NCBI GenBank assembly: GCA_964553025.1
Contig: CAZKJF010000002.1
Span: 1-41,538 of the forward strand
Reading direction: 5' to 3'
DNA length: 41,538 bases
DNA from: 2-01-FULL-49-17 sp964553025
GTDB lineage: Bacteria > Patescibacteriota > Minisyncoccia > 2-02-FULL-40-12 > GWA2-44-9
The position numbers and the translations under genes are program-made. The notes beneath the pieces are model-generated. The model worked only from the letters and a program-made list of their open reading frames with translations, had not been told where the DNA came from and searched no databases. Below, in pieces: positions 7,712 to 15,756 of the stretch; positions within the stretch are counted from its first letter, which is position 1, and the number at the start of each line of letters is the position of its first letter.

Positions 7712-8868
7712 TTTTTATCACCTCATATCCGTACGTTCATGAGCGTCTCTTCAACGTTTTTCGATATTTCAAAGATCGGACTCGTCTGATGTTTATTCTG
7801 CCGAACAACTGGCCGGCCAAAGATGGCCGGCCAGTTGAGGTGCCCCGAGACGATATCGCACGGGTGATTCCAGTGCCTTCATATTTTTTCCATTCCCGAT
7901 ATCCGATCGTGAGAGGAATTCTTAAGGGTTGGATGCCGCGCGTTTCTTCTGTCGTACGTTTTTCCGGCAAACCGGGCGACGTTCTGTACACTGCGATTGA
8001 ACCCAATCTGTTGCCGACATTGCAGAACAGCCGTCTGGCCCGCCGCTACGGGCTGAAGCACGTCTTTTTTACATGGCAGAACGTTCCCTATTCTGATCGC
8101 TTGCGCGGCTGGAAGCTTCGAATGACCGAATATATTATCAAACGGACGATTCGTAATTCCGTGGGAGCAATTTGCGGCAATACCAAAGCAGCGGAAATTA
8201 TCCGCCGATATGCCCCGCCGAATTTTAAAATTTTAGTTGCGCCGATTTCCGGCGTAGACGTAGAACGATTTTCGCCGAGAGATTCATCCTTTCGCTCCTC
8301 GTATCATTTGGAAGGGAAAATCGTGATTACGTTTGCCGGTGCCTTTGATGAGCGCAAGGGTCTCAAAACTCTCCTTGATGCTTTTGCAGAAGTTCGAGAG
8401 AAAAATACTTTAGTCCATTTGGCGCTTATTGGTACCGGTCGGCTGCTTCCTGAACTGGAAGAAATTACCGTGAAGCGCGGGTTAAAGTCCGCTGTTACTT
8501 TTATCCCCTGGCTTCCAAACGCTGAATTAGCTGGAGCATTGGCCGAATCGGACATTTTTGTCTATCCTTCCGAGCCTTGGCGCGGCTGGGAAGAACAATT
8601 CGGGTTTTCGATGGCTGAAGCGTCTGCGTGCGGGGTGCCGGTGATTGCTACTGACACCGGTTCGATTTCGGAAGTCATAGTGGATGGGAAGACCGGCGTT
8701 TTGGTGCCGCCCCGTAATAGCCGCCGCTTGGCGGCGGCTATTACGGGGCTGGCCGCTGATCCCGAGCTGCGATCGCGGCTTGGCCGATCGGGCCGGGAGC
8801 ATATCCAGAATAATTTCTCGCATGCCATGGTTGCTGAAAAATTTGAATCATTTTTTGCCGAGTTATAA
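7708..8868 (+). CDS. GT4-family glycosyltransferase
   Basis: 386 residues. Domain 2 starts at VITFAGAFDERKGLKTLL and the signature is EQFGFSMAEASACGVPVIATDTG in two parts, with the EX7E glutamates in EQFGFSMAE. It then has SEVIVDGKTGVLVPP. Likely a cytoplasmic glycosyltransferase of the same surface glycan. The start overlaps the methyltransferase stop by 4 nt; the next gene starts 2 nt after its stop. It carries two strong palindromes, at 7806-7837 and 8709-8749, the latter directly after the conserved TGVLVPP. Confidence 0.9.
   Translation: MIFITSYPYVHERLFNVFRYFKDRTRLMFILPNNWPAKDGRPVEVPRDDIARVIPVPSYFFHSRYPIVRGILKGWMPRVSSVVRFSGKPGDVLYTAIEPNLLPTLQNSRLARRYGLKHVFFTWQNVPYSDRLRGWKLRMTEYIIKRTIRNSVGAICGNTKAAEIIRRYAPPNFKILVAPISGVDVERFSPRDSSFRSSYHLEGKIVITFAGAFDERKGLKTLLDAFAEVREKNTLVHLALIGTGRLLPELEEITVKRGLKSAVTFIPWLPNAELAGALAESDIFVYPSEPWRGWEEQFGFSMAEASACGVPVIATDTGSISEVIVDGKTGVLVPPRNSRRLAAAITGLAADPELRSRLGRSGREHIQNNFSHAMVAEKFESFFAEL
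7806..7837. repeat. Intragenic hairpin, 14-bp arms, 4-nt loop
   Basis: 7806-7819 pairs perfectly with 7824-7837 around the loop AAGA. It encodes about residues 33-44 (NNWPAKDGRPVE) of the glycosyltransferase. Confidence 0.96.
8709..8749. repeat. Intragenic hairpin, 19-bp arms, 3-nt loop
   Basis: 8709-8727 pairs perfectly with 8731-8749 around the loop TTG. The loop is an in-frame Leu codon, and the hairpin encodes about residues 334-347 (PPRNSRRLAAAITG). Confidence 0.98.
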
Positions 8869-8870
8869 CG

Positions 8871-9824
8871 ATGGAATTCAAGATTCTCACAATCGATGAA
8901 ATACGTCTGTATGCAAGCCGGACCAACCAGATTGCTTATGCAGATTCTTTTGCTGAATTTGTAAAACGTCACCACGGATTGGACCGCCAGATGGTCGGGA
9001 TGATAAACACCGGCACGACCGTCGCGGTCGTGCCGGTGTTTATCGGTCGCCGAAACGGTCAACTTCATGCCGAGATTCCAGCATTGATGTATTATGTTGA
9101 CCCGCTTATCATGGATCATTCCTTTGATATTCTTTCATCCGCTGTTGGCCGCGCTCTTCGCAAATTCCTAGGCGCCGATACGCTGATTTTTAATATTCTA
9201 AGTCAAACCGCTGTCGAATCCGCCCAATTTACCGCCTATATTTTGGATACTCAAGGTTACGGTGCCGATGATATTCTGACGCGCTTAATCGATAAAAAAG
9301 CTCGGCAAATCAAAATCGCCGCCCGGCGAGGCGTACTCTCCCGGCGCCTTGCGCCGGGAGAGTACCGGCAGGCATATGGCCTTTTTGGTCTCCAACATTC
9401 CGAGCGTGGCTGGGTTAGCAAGAGTAGGAGCTACTTCCAAAACCTTGAGACTGTATTCGGCGAGAACTTAGTTATGTTCGGCGCATTCGTCGATGGCGTA
9501 TTGGCTGCCGTTAATATCTGCATTGTTTACAAAGATTATCTTTGGATGGTGCATAATATTTCCTTGCAAGAATATCGCGATCATCATGTCAATGATGCCG
9601 TCTATTGGGAAATGATCCGTGGCGGCCGCGGCCAAGGCATTCGTTTTTTTGACTACGGCGGCTCGCTATCCGCGGACTATGGTGGGAAAAGATTCAAAGA
9701 ATCATTCGGAGGTCGCGCTCATTCATTGGTCCGTCGCAGCTATTACAAAAATCCGTTTTCTCGTTTAATATACCTATGGGATAAAAAACTTCGCCACCTC
9801 CGACAACGTATTAAAAAATCATGA
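8871..9824 (+). CDS. FemAB/GNAT-like acyl- or aminoacyltransferase
   Basis: 317 residues. The middle and C-terminal part follows the FemAB/BioF2-like pattern: KKARQIKIAARRGV, then EYRQAYGLFGLQHSERGW, a beta segment FGAFVDGVLAAVNICIVYKD, and the closing GQGIRFFDYGGSLS, where the FDYGGS end is typical. Such enzymes transfer an acyl or aminoacyl group to an amino sugar or peptide. Its place between a glycosyltransferase and a methyltransferase suggests glycan decoration. It starts 2 nt after the previous stop and overlaps the next gene by 4 nt. Two palindromes (43 and 33 nt) lie inside it. Substrate unknown. Confidence 0.72.
   Translation: MEFKILTIDEIRLYASRTNQIAYADSFAEFVKRHHGLDRQMVGMINTGTTVAVVPVFIGRRNGQLHAEIPALMYYVDPLIMDHSFDILSSAVGRALRKFLGADTLIFNILSQTAVESAQFTAYILDTQGYGADDILTRLIDKKARQIKIAARRGVLSRRLAPGEYRQAYGLFGLQHSERGWVSKSRSYFQNLETVFGENLVMFGAFVDGVLAAVNICIVYKDYLWMVHNISLQEYRDHHVNDAVYWEMIRGGRGQGIRFFDYGGSLSADYGGKRFKESFGGRAHSLVRRSYYKNPFSRLIYLWDKKLRHLRQRIKKS
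9002..9044. repeat. Intragenic hairpin, 20-bp arms, 3-nt loop
   Basis: 9002-9021 pairs perfectly with 9025-9044 around the loop TCG. It encodes about residues 44-58 (INTGTTVAVVPVFIG) of the FemAB/GNAT-like protein. Confidence 0.98.
9333..9365. repeat. Intragenic hairpin, 15-bp arms, 3-nt loop
   Basis: 9333-9347 pairs perfectly with 9351-9365 around the loop CTT. It covers exactly eleven in-frame codons (155-165, VLSRRLAPGEY), with the loop as a Leu codon. It is the second hairpin in this gene. Confidence 0.98.
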
Positions 9825-10498
9825 ATAATGTCGCAATATACCATCGTTCGGCAGCAGTTCGAGCCTATGACAAGGATAAGATATTCCCTGCGGAAGAGAA
9901 GCTCTTTGCTGAATTCTTAAAGCCAGGAATGAGGATCCTTGATCTGGGCTGCGGTGCCGGTCGTACAACCGGTTATCTTAAAAATTTCGATCCAAACGTT
10001 CATGGAGCCGACGTATCCGCAGCCATGATTGAGAAAGCCAAGGAACGCTTTCCGGAGATACAGTTTTCAGTAATGGACGCGGCCCAGCTTGGTTTTGCCG
10101 ATGGAATGTTTGATGCGATTGTTTTTTCGTTCAATGGCCTTGATTATCTCTATCCGGTTGACCGCCGAGCTGCGGCGCTAGCCGAAATTCGGCGAGTTTT
10201 AAAACCGGGCGGTGTATTTATTTTCAGCTCCCATAACAGCCAGATGCTGCCATTGAGCCGCCCGCGTCTGAAAGATTTTCTTTTTAATGTTTTTACAGGC
10301 CGAATTTTTATGCGCTATCGGATTGACCACCAAGCATATGGTCCGCTGACCACGTATTTTGGTTCGATTGATCGCCAGGTTCGTGAATTGCATGCCCATG
10401 GATTCCAGGTTTTGGAAATGACCTCGAATAAGTATCAATCGGGCTGGCGAATGCGTTTCCTGACATCCTATGTTTATTATGCGGCGCGGAAACGATAA
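9821..10498 (+). CDS. Class I SAM-dependent methyltransferase
   Basis: 225 residues. Motif I is ILDLGCGAGRTTGYL (about 39-53), motif II includes GADVSAAMIEKA, and motif IV is FDAIVFSFNGLDYLYPVD. RRVLKPGGVFIFSSHN follows as the post-IV segment. This is a textbook Methyltransf_11/25-type fold. In this operon it probably methylates a sugar or glycan end. The start overlaps the previous stop by 4 nt (ATGA) and the next gene begins 4 nt after its stop. Acceptor unknown. Confidence 0.88.
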   Translation: MNNVAIYHRSAAVRAYDKDKIFPAEEKLFAEFLKPGMRILDLGCGAGRTTGYLKNFDPNVHGADVSAAMIEKAKERFPEIQFSVMDAAQLGFADGMFDAIVFSFNGLDYLYPVDRRAAALAEIRRVLKPGGVFIFSSHNSQMLPLSRPRLKDFLFNVFTGRIFMRYRIDHQAYGPLTTYFGSIDRQVRELHAHGFQVLEMTSNKYQSGWRMRFLTSYVYYAARKR

Positions 10499-10502
10499 AT
10501 CA

Positions 10503-11636
10503 ATGAAACTTTTCTATCTCTTCAATGGTCGGTTACCGACCGAAAAAGCCCATGGCGGCCAAATTGTCCATGCCTGTAGCGCATTCGCCGAGGTGGGAGT
10601 GGAAGTGACACTTGTCTTTCCATACCGCCAGAATCCGATCCAAGAGAATATCTATAAATTCTACGGGGTGCCCGAGAATTTTAAGGTTCGCCACGTTCGA
10701 GGCCTCGATGCCAGTCGCTGGTTGCCCGGGCCAGTCGCATTTCATATCCAGAACCTGGTTTCCGCGTTCTGGATGATCCGGTCCGTTCGCCCCTACCGCA
10801 ACCAAGCCGATACGTTGTTCTATGCCCGCGACTATGCATCATTGCGGGCTTTGGCTGCGCATCAATTTCCTTTTGCGGCCGAAATCCACGATTACCGCTT
10901 TTCTCGGCCGCGGGCGGCTATTGGACGCATTCTCAGCGCAGCCAAGATCATCGTCGCTAACTCTGCCGGTACTAAAGAAGCGCTGATCAAACACTATCCC
11001 CATGTTGCCGCCAAGATTCGAGTTGTTCCTAATGGTGTTGAACCGGAATTTTTTGCTGTTCCACAGACGTCTGAACAAGCTCGCGAAAAAGTCTCATTGT
11101 TGTCGGATAAAAAACTTGTTGCCTATGTCGGCCGCTTGGAAAGTGCGGGCACAGAAAAAGGAATTGATGTTTTTTTGCGCGCTTTGAATGAAATTTCCGA
11201 CCCTGATATTGCCGGCTATGTGATCGGCGGGCCGGAGGAGCTTGTTAAAAAATATAAAGCCGCTTATCCAAAGGTGATCTTTGTCGGCCAGGTGTCCCGC
11301 AAGGATATCCCGCTCTATTTGCGGGCGCTTGATATCGTGGTGATTCCGCTCGCTGACAGCCGGCATGCCCGGACGTCATCGCCCATTAAATTGTTCGAGT
11401 TTTTCGCTGCCGGCAAGGCCATTATCGCTTCACGCGTGCCGGCTGTCAGCGATTACGCCGATGAGAAATCAGTTGTCTTTTTTGATCCCGGCAGCAGTTC
11501 GGAACTCGCGGCTCGGATCCGCGAGTTGGCCGGCGATGAGAAGAAGCGTCGAATGTTGGAACAGCATGTCCTTGTTCTCGCTCAGCGCCATACTTGGACC
11601 GCGCGTGCCCGAAATATTCTTTCGCATCTTTCATGA
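10503..11636 (+). CDS. GT4-family glycosyltransferase
   Basis: 377 residues from the ATG at 10503 (MKLFYLFNGRLPTEKAHGG). An in-frame ATG at 10470 lies inside the preceding gene and is less likely. The protein has the AHGGQIVHAC loop, PNGVEPEFF, VAYVGRLESAG and then TSSPIKLFEFFAAGKAIIAS. That segment corresponds to the signature region of the SSP-KLFE-type GT4 subgroup, which lacks the usual EX7E spacing. Likely a cytoplasmic sugar transferase. It contains a pair of 16-bp inverted arms 71 nt apart (11350-11365 and 11437-11452). Its stop overlaps the next start by 4 nt. Confidence 0.87.
   Translation: MKLFYLFNGRLPTEKAHGGQIVHACSAFAEVGVEVTLVFPYRQNPIQENIYKFYGVPENFKVRHVRGLDASRWLPGPVAFHIQNLVSAFWMIRSVRPYRNQADTLFYARDYASLRALAAHQFPFAAEIHDYRFSRPRAAIGRILSAAKIIVANSAGTKEALIKHYPHVAAKIRVVPNGVEPEFFAVPQTSEQAREKVSLLSDKKLVAYVGRLESAGTEKGIDVFLRALNEISDPDIAGYVIGGPEELVKKYKAAYPKVIFVGQVSRKDIPLYLRALDIVVIPLADSRHARTSSPIKLFEFFAAGKAIIASRVPAVSDYADEKSVVFFDPGSSSELAARIRELAGDEKKRRMLEQHVLVLAQRHTWTARARNILSHLS
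11350..11452. repeat. Long-spaced intragenic inverted repeat, 16-bp arms
   Basis: 11350-11365 is the exact reverse complement of 11437-11452, separated by 71 nt. The arms encode the LADSRHA and VPAVSDYA segments on either side of the conserved KLFEFFAAGK stretch. Confidence 0.92.
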
Positions 11637-12340
11637 ATACCCATATTAACAATATCGAGAGCTTGATCGGGAGTTTAAAAGGGAAGGCAATTCTGGATAT
11701 TGGTGCCGGTTTCGGTGATTTTGTGTTCGCGTGTCTGGAACGCGGCTATGACGCCCGCGGGATCGAATTAAATGCCAAGAAAATAGCCAAGGCTGAAATT
11801 GCGGCTGCACAAAAAGGAATTTCATTGCCGCTGGTCCAAGGCATCGCTGAATCTTTGCCGTTTGAAAATAACCGGTTCGATTTTGTAAATGTGGGGGAAG
11901 TGATTGAACATGTTCGAGATCCGAGACAAGTCCTAAAAGAAATCTATCGGGTTTTAAAACCCGGCGGCCATGTCTATGTGAGCGTCCATAATCGTTTCGG
12001 TATGTATGATACCCACTTCCATGTATACTTTTTGGGCTGGATGCCGCGGGCTTGGACTCATGCCTATCTTTCCATTCTTGGTCGCCATAAAGAATATGCG
12101 AAAGCAGTCGATTTCCAAAATATCCGCGATATGCATTATTATTCTTACAATACCTTTCAGAAATTAGCCGAAGAAAAAGGATTTCGGGTTCAAGATATCC
12201 GAGAAATTAAACTCAAGCGCATGCCGGCATGGAAAAAGATTGTTTATCCGATTTTCCGGAGCATCTACTTCAGTACATTTCATGTTCTCTTGCAAAAGCC
12301 TATGCTGTTAGCGCATAACGGAAACACCGCCAGCAGATAA
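11633..12340 (+). CDS. Class I SAM-dependent methyltransferase, last gene of the operon
   Basis: 235 residues from the ATG at 11633, which overlaps the preceding stop by 4 nt. A longer start at 11594 lies inside the previous gene. Motif I is ILDIGAGFGDFVF and is followed by GIELN. The GEVIEHVRDPRQVLKEI segment and RVLKPGGHVYVSVHN are typical of Methyltransf_11/23 enzymes. The C-terminal third carries FHVYFLGWMPRAWTHAYL. It likely modifies a glycan or lipid-linked sugar. Its 3' end overlaps the convergent GT2 gene by 41 nt at the edge of the AT-rich island. Confidence 0.85.
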   Translation: MNTHINNIESLIGSLKGKAILDIGAGFGDFVFACLERGYDARGIELNAKKIAKAEIAAAQKGISLPLVQGIAESLPFENNRFDFVNVGEVIEHVRDPRQVLKEIYRVLKPGGHVYVSVHNRFGMYDTHFHVYFLGWMPRAWTHAYLSILGRHKEYAKAVDFQNIRDMHYYSYNTFQKLAEEKGFRVQDIREIKLKRMPAWKKIVYPIFRSIYFSTFHVLLQKPMLLAHNGNTASR

Positions 12341-13109
12341 TGAATGTATCTTTTATTTTTAAGCGTAGTGATGGTGCATGAAGCCAGGCAATCAAGAGTC
12401 GTGACCGGATATTATCATTCGATTTGCGATTAAAATAGCGCCAGAAAAAAGGACGTTTTATTTTTTCGAGCACGTCATCACTTAAGATGACGGCATCATA
12501 AGACATGACTAAGTTAAAACCGGCTCTTTTTGCTCGCAAGGAAAAATTAAGATCGCTGGCGACTTGGGGAAAAAGTGTGCCGAAGTCTCCGATTTTTCGA
12601 AACACTTCGGCTGGAACCAGCATTCCACGCCCAGATAGCGCATCTACGGCAATAATATGGGGGCCTTCTCGATATTCTTTGTTGAAAATAAACTTTTCCC
12701 AATCAATCCGGATGCCGCCATCTTTGACATTGGCTGGATTATGGAGATTCCGTGCCAAGGAACCGACAAGCGCTCGGTTATTGCTTGTACTTGCGTGTAC
12801 GAGATACTCGATATATTGATTATTGAATTTTGTATCGTCATTTAAGAGTAGAACGAAATCTTCGTCCTCCATCTGCGGAAGAACTGAAGCGAGACCCTTA
12901 TTCATAGCTCCTCCCCACCACCACGTTCCATCTCCCCGGATAAGGTTTACATCTGGGAATTTTTTTTGTATCGACTCACTGGTGCCATCAATTGAGCCAT
13001 CGTCAATAACAGTTACTTTTATTTGGTGATATGTTTGGGTGGATATTGCCTCAAGGCAAGTGAGCGTCATTAATTTTCGGTTGTGGACAGGGATGAGGAT
13101 ATAGACCAT
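12300..13109 (-). CDS. GT2-family glycosyltransferase (rhamnosyltransferase-like)
   Basis: 269 residues, single GT-A domain. It begins with the GT2 pattern YILIPVHNRKLMTLTCLEAI, has VIDDGSIDGTSE (nucleotide-sugar binding), WWWGGAMNKGL, and LLLNDDTKF, where NDD takes the place of the DxD metal-binding motif, then GRGMLVPAEVF. This arrangement is common in bacterial rhamnosyltransferase-like enzymes. The promoter has a TATACT box 8 nt before the ATG. This gene marks the left edge of an AT-richer block, and its 3' end overlaps the convergent methyltransferase by 41 nt. Confidence 0.88.
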   Translation of the reverse strand: MVYILIPVHNRKLMTLTCLEAISTQTYHQIKVTVIDDGSIDGTSESIQKKFPDVNLIRGDGTWWWGGAMNKGLASVLPQMEDEDFVLLLNDDTKFNNQYIEYLVHASTSNNRALVGSLARNLHNPANVKDGGIRIDWEKFIFNKEYREGPHIIAVDALSGRGMLVPAEVFRKIGDFGTLFPQVASDLNFSLRAKRAGFNLVMSYDAVILSDDVLEKIKRPFFWRYFNRKSNDNIRSRLLIAWLHAPSLRLKIKDTFIICWRCFRYALTA

Positions 13110-13117
13110 TTGTTATT

Positions 13118-13123
13118 AGTATA
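13118..13123 (-). promoter_or_regulatory. -10 box of the GT2 gene, leaderless spacing
   Basis: On the minus strand TATACT is followed by 8 nt and then the ATG at 13109, so transcription should start within about two bases of the start codon. No Shine-Dalgarno sequence fits. The -35 match is weak. Confidence 0.55.
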
Positions 13124-13159
13124 GCTTATAAACCCTGGAAAATAAAGAGAAAATGTAGT

Positions 13160-13768
13160 ATGATAACAGTGGTGGCTATTTTCTTTCTCCGGCTTCAGCG
13201 AAAGCTCTTTTCTCCGATTCGTCGGGCCTTTTGGTATTCATATGTTCGTGCAAGCGGCGTCCGCATTGGCCGGGGACTGGTGCTCTATGGCCGACCGACT
13301 ATTTCTCGCGCTCGAGAAAGTATTATTCAATTGGGCGATCAGGCAACGCTTTGTTCCGACTCCTATTACAATGATATTGGTGTGAATCACGAAGTTATCT
13401 TGCGAACTAAAACAACCAGTGCCGCGATTATTATCGGGAATAATTTTGGAATGAGCGGAGGAGCACTCTGCGCCCGTGAGCGGATTACCATCGGTGATAA
13501 TGTGATGCTGGGTGCCAATGTAACCATCAGCGATAATGATTCACATCCGTTGGGCGCTGTACTGCGCCGGCAAGGCAGTAAAGATATGATCGTCAAGCCC
13601 GTCGTTATCGGCAATGACGTATGGATCGGAGCCGATTCTTATGTGGGCAAAGGAGTCTCTATCGGTGACAACGTTGTTATCGGTGCCAAATCAGTCGTAA
13701 CAAAGTCGATTCCCGCCAACTGCATTGCCGCCGGCGTCCCATGCCGTATTATCCGTCAGCTTGATTAA
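13160..13768 (+). CDS. Hexapeptide-repeat (left-handed beta-helix) acyltransferase
   Basis: 202 residues. After a hydrophobic/basic N-terminus (MITVVAIFFLRLQRKL), the protein shows I/V-G-x4 hexapeptide repeats, strongest at ITIGDNVMLGANVTISDND and VVIGNDVWIGADSYVGKG, then ending IPANCIAAGVPCRIIRQL. This is the maltose/galactoside O-acetyltransferase type, with the NDSHP segment near the usual active-site loop. It probably O-acetylates a sugar of the surface glycan using acetyl-CoA. It is divergent from the GT2 gene and overlaps the convergent gene by 4 nt at the stop. Confidence 0.87.
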   Translation: MITVVAIFFLRLQRKLFSPIRRAFWYSYVRASGVRIGRGLVLYGRPTISRARESIIQLGDQATLCSDSYYNDIGVNHEVILRTKTTSAAIIIGNNFGMSGGALCARERITIGDNVMLGANVTISDNDSHPLGAVLRRQGSKDMIVKPVVIGNDVWIGADSYVGKGVSIGDNVVIGAKSVVTKSIPANCIAAGVPCRIIRQLD

Positions 13769-15756
13769 AGTTGCTGATAATAAGAATCCTTATGGTACAC
13801 GTTTACTACTTTTTTATTTTCAAAGTAGTGTGTTTTATTTTGATAATATTCCCAATCAATACCCGGTTTTTCGAAGACAATAAAGGGAATGTCGCCATAG
13901 TATGCGCTAAACAGCCCAAATGTGCTGTCTGATCCCAAAATAATGTCAGTCTTTGCTAGGATGTATAGGTCGTGCACAGGGAGTATTCCTGCCGATCTTG
14001 ATATATGCAAACCTTGGAAAAGGAATTCGTCTATGGAGCCGTCTGAACAGATTACAAAACATGTTTTTTCCGGATCTTTTTTAAAAAAAGAGAGATATTC
14101 CCTTAAAAAATCAGCAACTTTTTCCGGTGAGACATAGAAAATTCCGCCACCATGTCGCACATAATCTCCTTGGCGTATATGTACACCCACGATATGAGAA
14201 TAAGTAGCCCGCAGCTTGCTGATGTATTGGGAAGCAAAAAGGTCAATTACTGCTTTGGGTTTAAAATATTTTGCAATCTGCGCATGGTACTTTTTCAAAC
14301 CGATCGGGTTTCTAAAGAGCCAGCCAGAAAAGTAGATAGCTCTCCGATCATCATTTTCAAAACGTGCAAGTTTTTCTTCCGAATCTCGTGTAGGAGGCAG
14401 ATAATTAATATTGTAAGGATCACCCTCGGGAATGATTATAACATTTTCCGGATGATTCCTTTTGATGTATTTCGCATAATGACGGTATAAATTTTGAAAT
14501 TTTTTGATGACTTTGGCTTTTTTTGCTGCCGGAGCAATTTGCTTTGAAATTAAAAATAAAACATAAAATATTTGGTAGAATATGTTTTTTGAGAGGCGAA
14601 CGTTAAAATAAGATCCATTGTCAAAAAACGCAGGATTTTCTAATTGGTATCCTTTTTCGAGACAATAAGCGTAAGTGCTTATAAAAAGCCAGAGTTGGTT
14701 TGCAAGTCGTCCTCCCCAATTATGTTCTAGAATGACTACTTTTTTCTTTTTGTGAGGATAAAACTTTCGGACTATAGATTTAATTTCAGATGGAGCTATT
14801 TCTCTTAACTGAGTTCGCAAAGATGGTCGAGGTGTTAGTCCTAGCTTAAACGGAGATTCTATTGCTTGGACGAGCTCTAAGGCACGCCGAACAGCGTTGC
14901 CGTAGGGCTTATAAAGCATTTTTCGCTCATATGAGGGCAGGTGGTATGGAAAGGGCTTATTCGGGCCGTCTGGCAAGATTAGAGATGATGGTTCCCAGAG
15001 TTGAAATCGAGAAAAATGAAAACAAATAACCGGGGTATCTTCAAGAAAAATGACCCCATTGCGACGGTTCAGTTGATTACGATACTTCTTTATATTCCAA
15101 CCTGCTAAGCTTAAAGCGGGGTCATTGTATACGAAAACCCCAGAAAATTTTTCTTCAAAATGATCGAGATATTTTTGGTCTCCCCAAAGACCTGGTTCTT
15201 CTCGATAATAGCACCATTCAATGCATCGTTCTCGCCACCATTCAAGACATTCACGGCCAGATTTGTCATTTCGGAAAATAATAAAACCGACGTTGTATTT
15301 GCCAAATTTTTCTTCGCGATGCTTTTCCTCATCGGGCAAGTCATGGGGTGTGATCAATATTGAATTCCCATTGAACGATTTTAGTACCGGTTCAAGCGAT
15401 GAGAAAAAATAGAGATCTGAATCTACATAAACTACTAGCGGCTCATTGTATATTTTGAGAATATACAATGGCAAGCAGGGTGTAAGCGTCCAATAATATT
15501 CGACAATCGATCTATTTGTCTTGGCTTTCCTGAGATTCTCATCCTCTATTTCTTCGAGCCGGAGAAGCGTTACCTTGTCAAGGCGAAGCCGAGTCAAAAT
15601 ATCGAACGTTTCCGTATCAAGACAAAGAATATAGAGCTGAGAAATATTTGCATGCCGGATCAAGGATTCATAAAGAGCCAATCCTCGAGTAAGATATCCC
15701 TTATCGAAATATGTGCAATATGCGTTATAAGTTGGTTTTGATTTTTCGACAGACAT
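13765..15756 (-). CDS. Two-domain glycosyltransferase: GT8-like domain fused to GT11-like fucosyltransferase domain
   Basis: 663 residues. Residues 1 to about 290 match the separate gene at 17237-18214: both have the YFDKGYLTRGLALY/MFDRHYMARGLALY start, a DxD-type YVDSDLYFFSS/YLDADLYFYFS, and CLEWWRERCIEWC with GDQKYLD. This is a GT8-like nucleotide-sugar transferase fold. From about 340 the C-terminal half has GGRLANQLWLF, GVHIRQGDYV (compare HxRRGDY in GT11) and a late GSDSTFGLFSAYYG, as in alpha-1,2-fucosyltransferases. A GDP-L-fucose synthase lies nearby (21901). The gene is AT-richer than the flanking operon. Its start overlaps the preceding methyltransferase gene by 32 nt. The HIRQGD variant leaves exact chemistry open. 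Confidence 0.78.
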   Translation of the reverse strand: MSVEKSKPTYNAYCTYFDKGYLTRGLALYESLIRHANISQLYILCLDTETFDILTRLRLDKVTLLRLEEIEDENLRKAKTNRSIVEYYWTLTPCLPLYILKIYNEPLVVYVDSDLYFFSSLEPVLKSFNGNSILITPHDLPDEEKHREEKFGKYNVGFIIFRNDKSGRECLEWWRERCIEWCYYREEPGLWGDQKYLDHFEEKFSGVFVYNDPALSLAGWNIKKYRNQLNRRNGVIFLEDTPVICFHFSRFQLWEPSSLILPDGPNKPFPYHLPSYERKMLYKPYGNAVRRALELVQAIESPFKLGLTPRPSLRTQLREIAPSEIKSIVRKFYPHKKKKVVILEHNWGGRLANQLWLFISTYAYCLEKGYQLENPAFFDNGSYFNVRLSKNIFYQIFYVLFLISKQIAPAAKKAKVIKKFQNLYRHYAKYIKRNHPENVIIIPEGDPYNINYLPPTRDSEEKLARFENDDRRAIYFSGWLFRNPIGLKKYHAQIAKYFKPKAVIDLFASQYISKLRATYSHIVGVHIRQGDYVRHGGGIFYVSPEKVADFLREYLSFFKKDPEKTCFVICSDGSIDEFLFQGLHISRSAGILPVHDLYILAKTDIILGSDSTFGLFSAYYGDIPFIVFEKPGIDWEYYQNKTHYFENKKVVNVYHKDSYYQQL

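Noticed and set aside
9646..9660. Altered genetic code (TGA as Gly or Trp)
   Set aside because: TGA ends many genes at family-appropriate points, and Trp is coded by TGG throughout.
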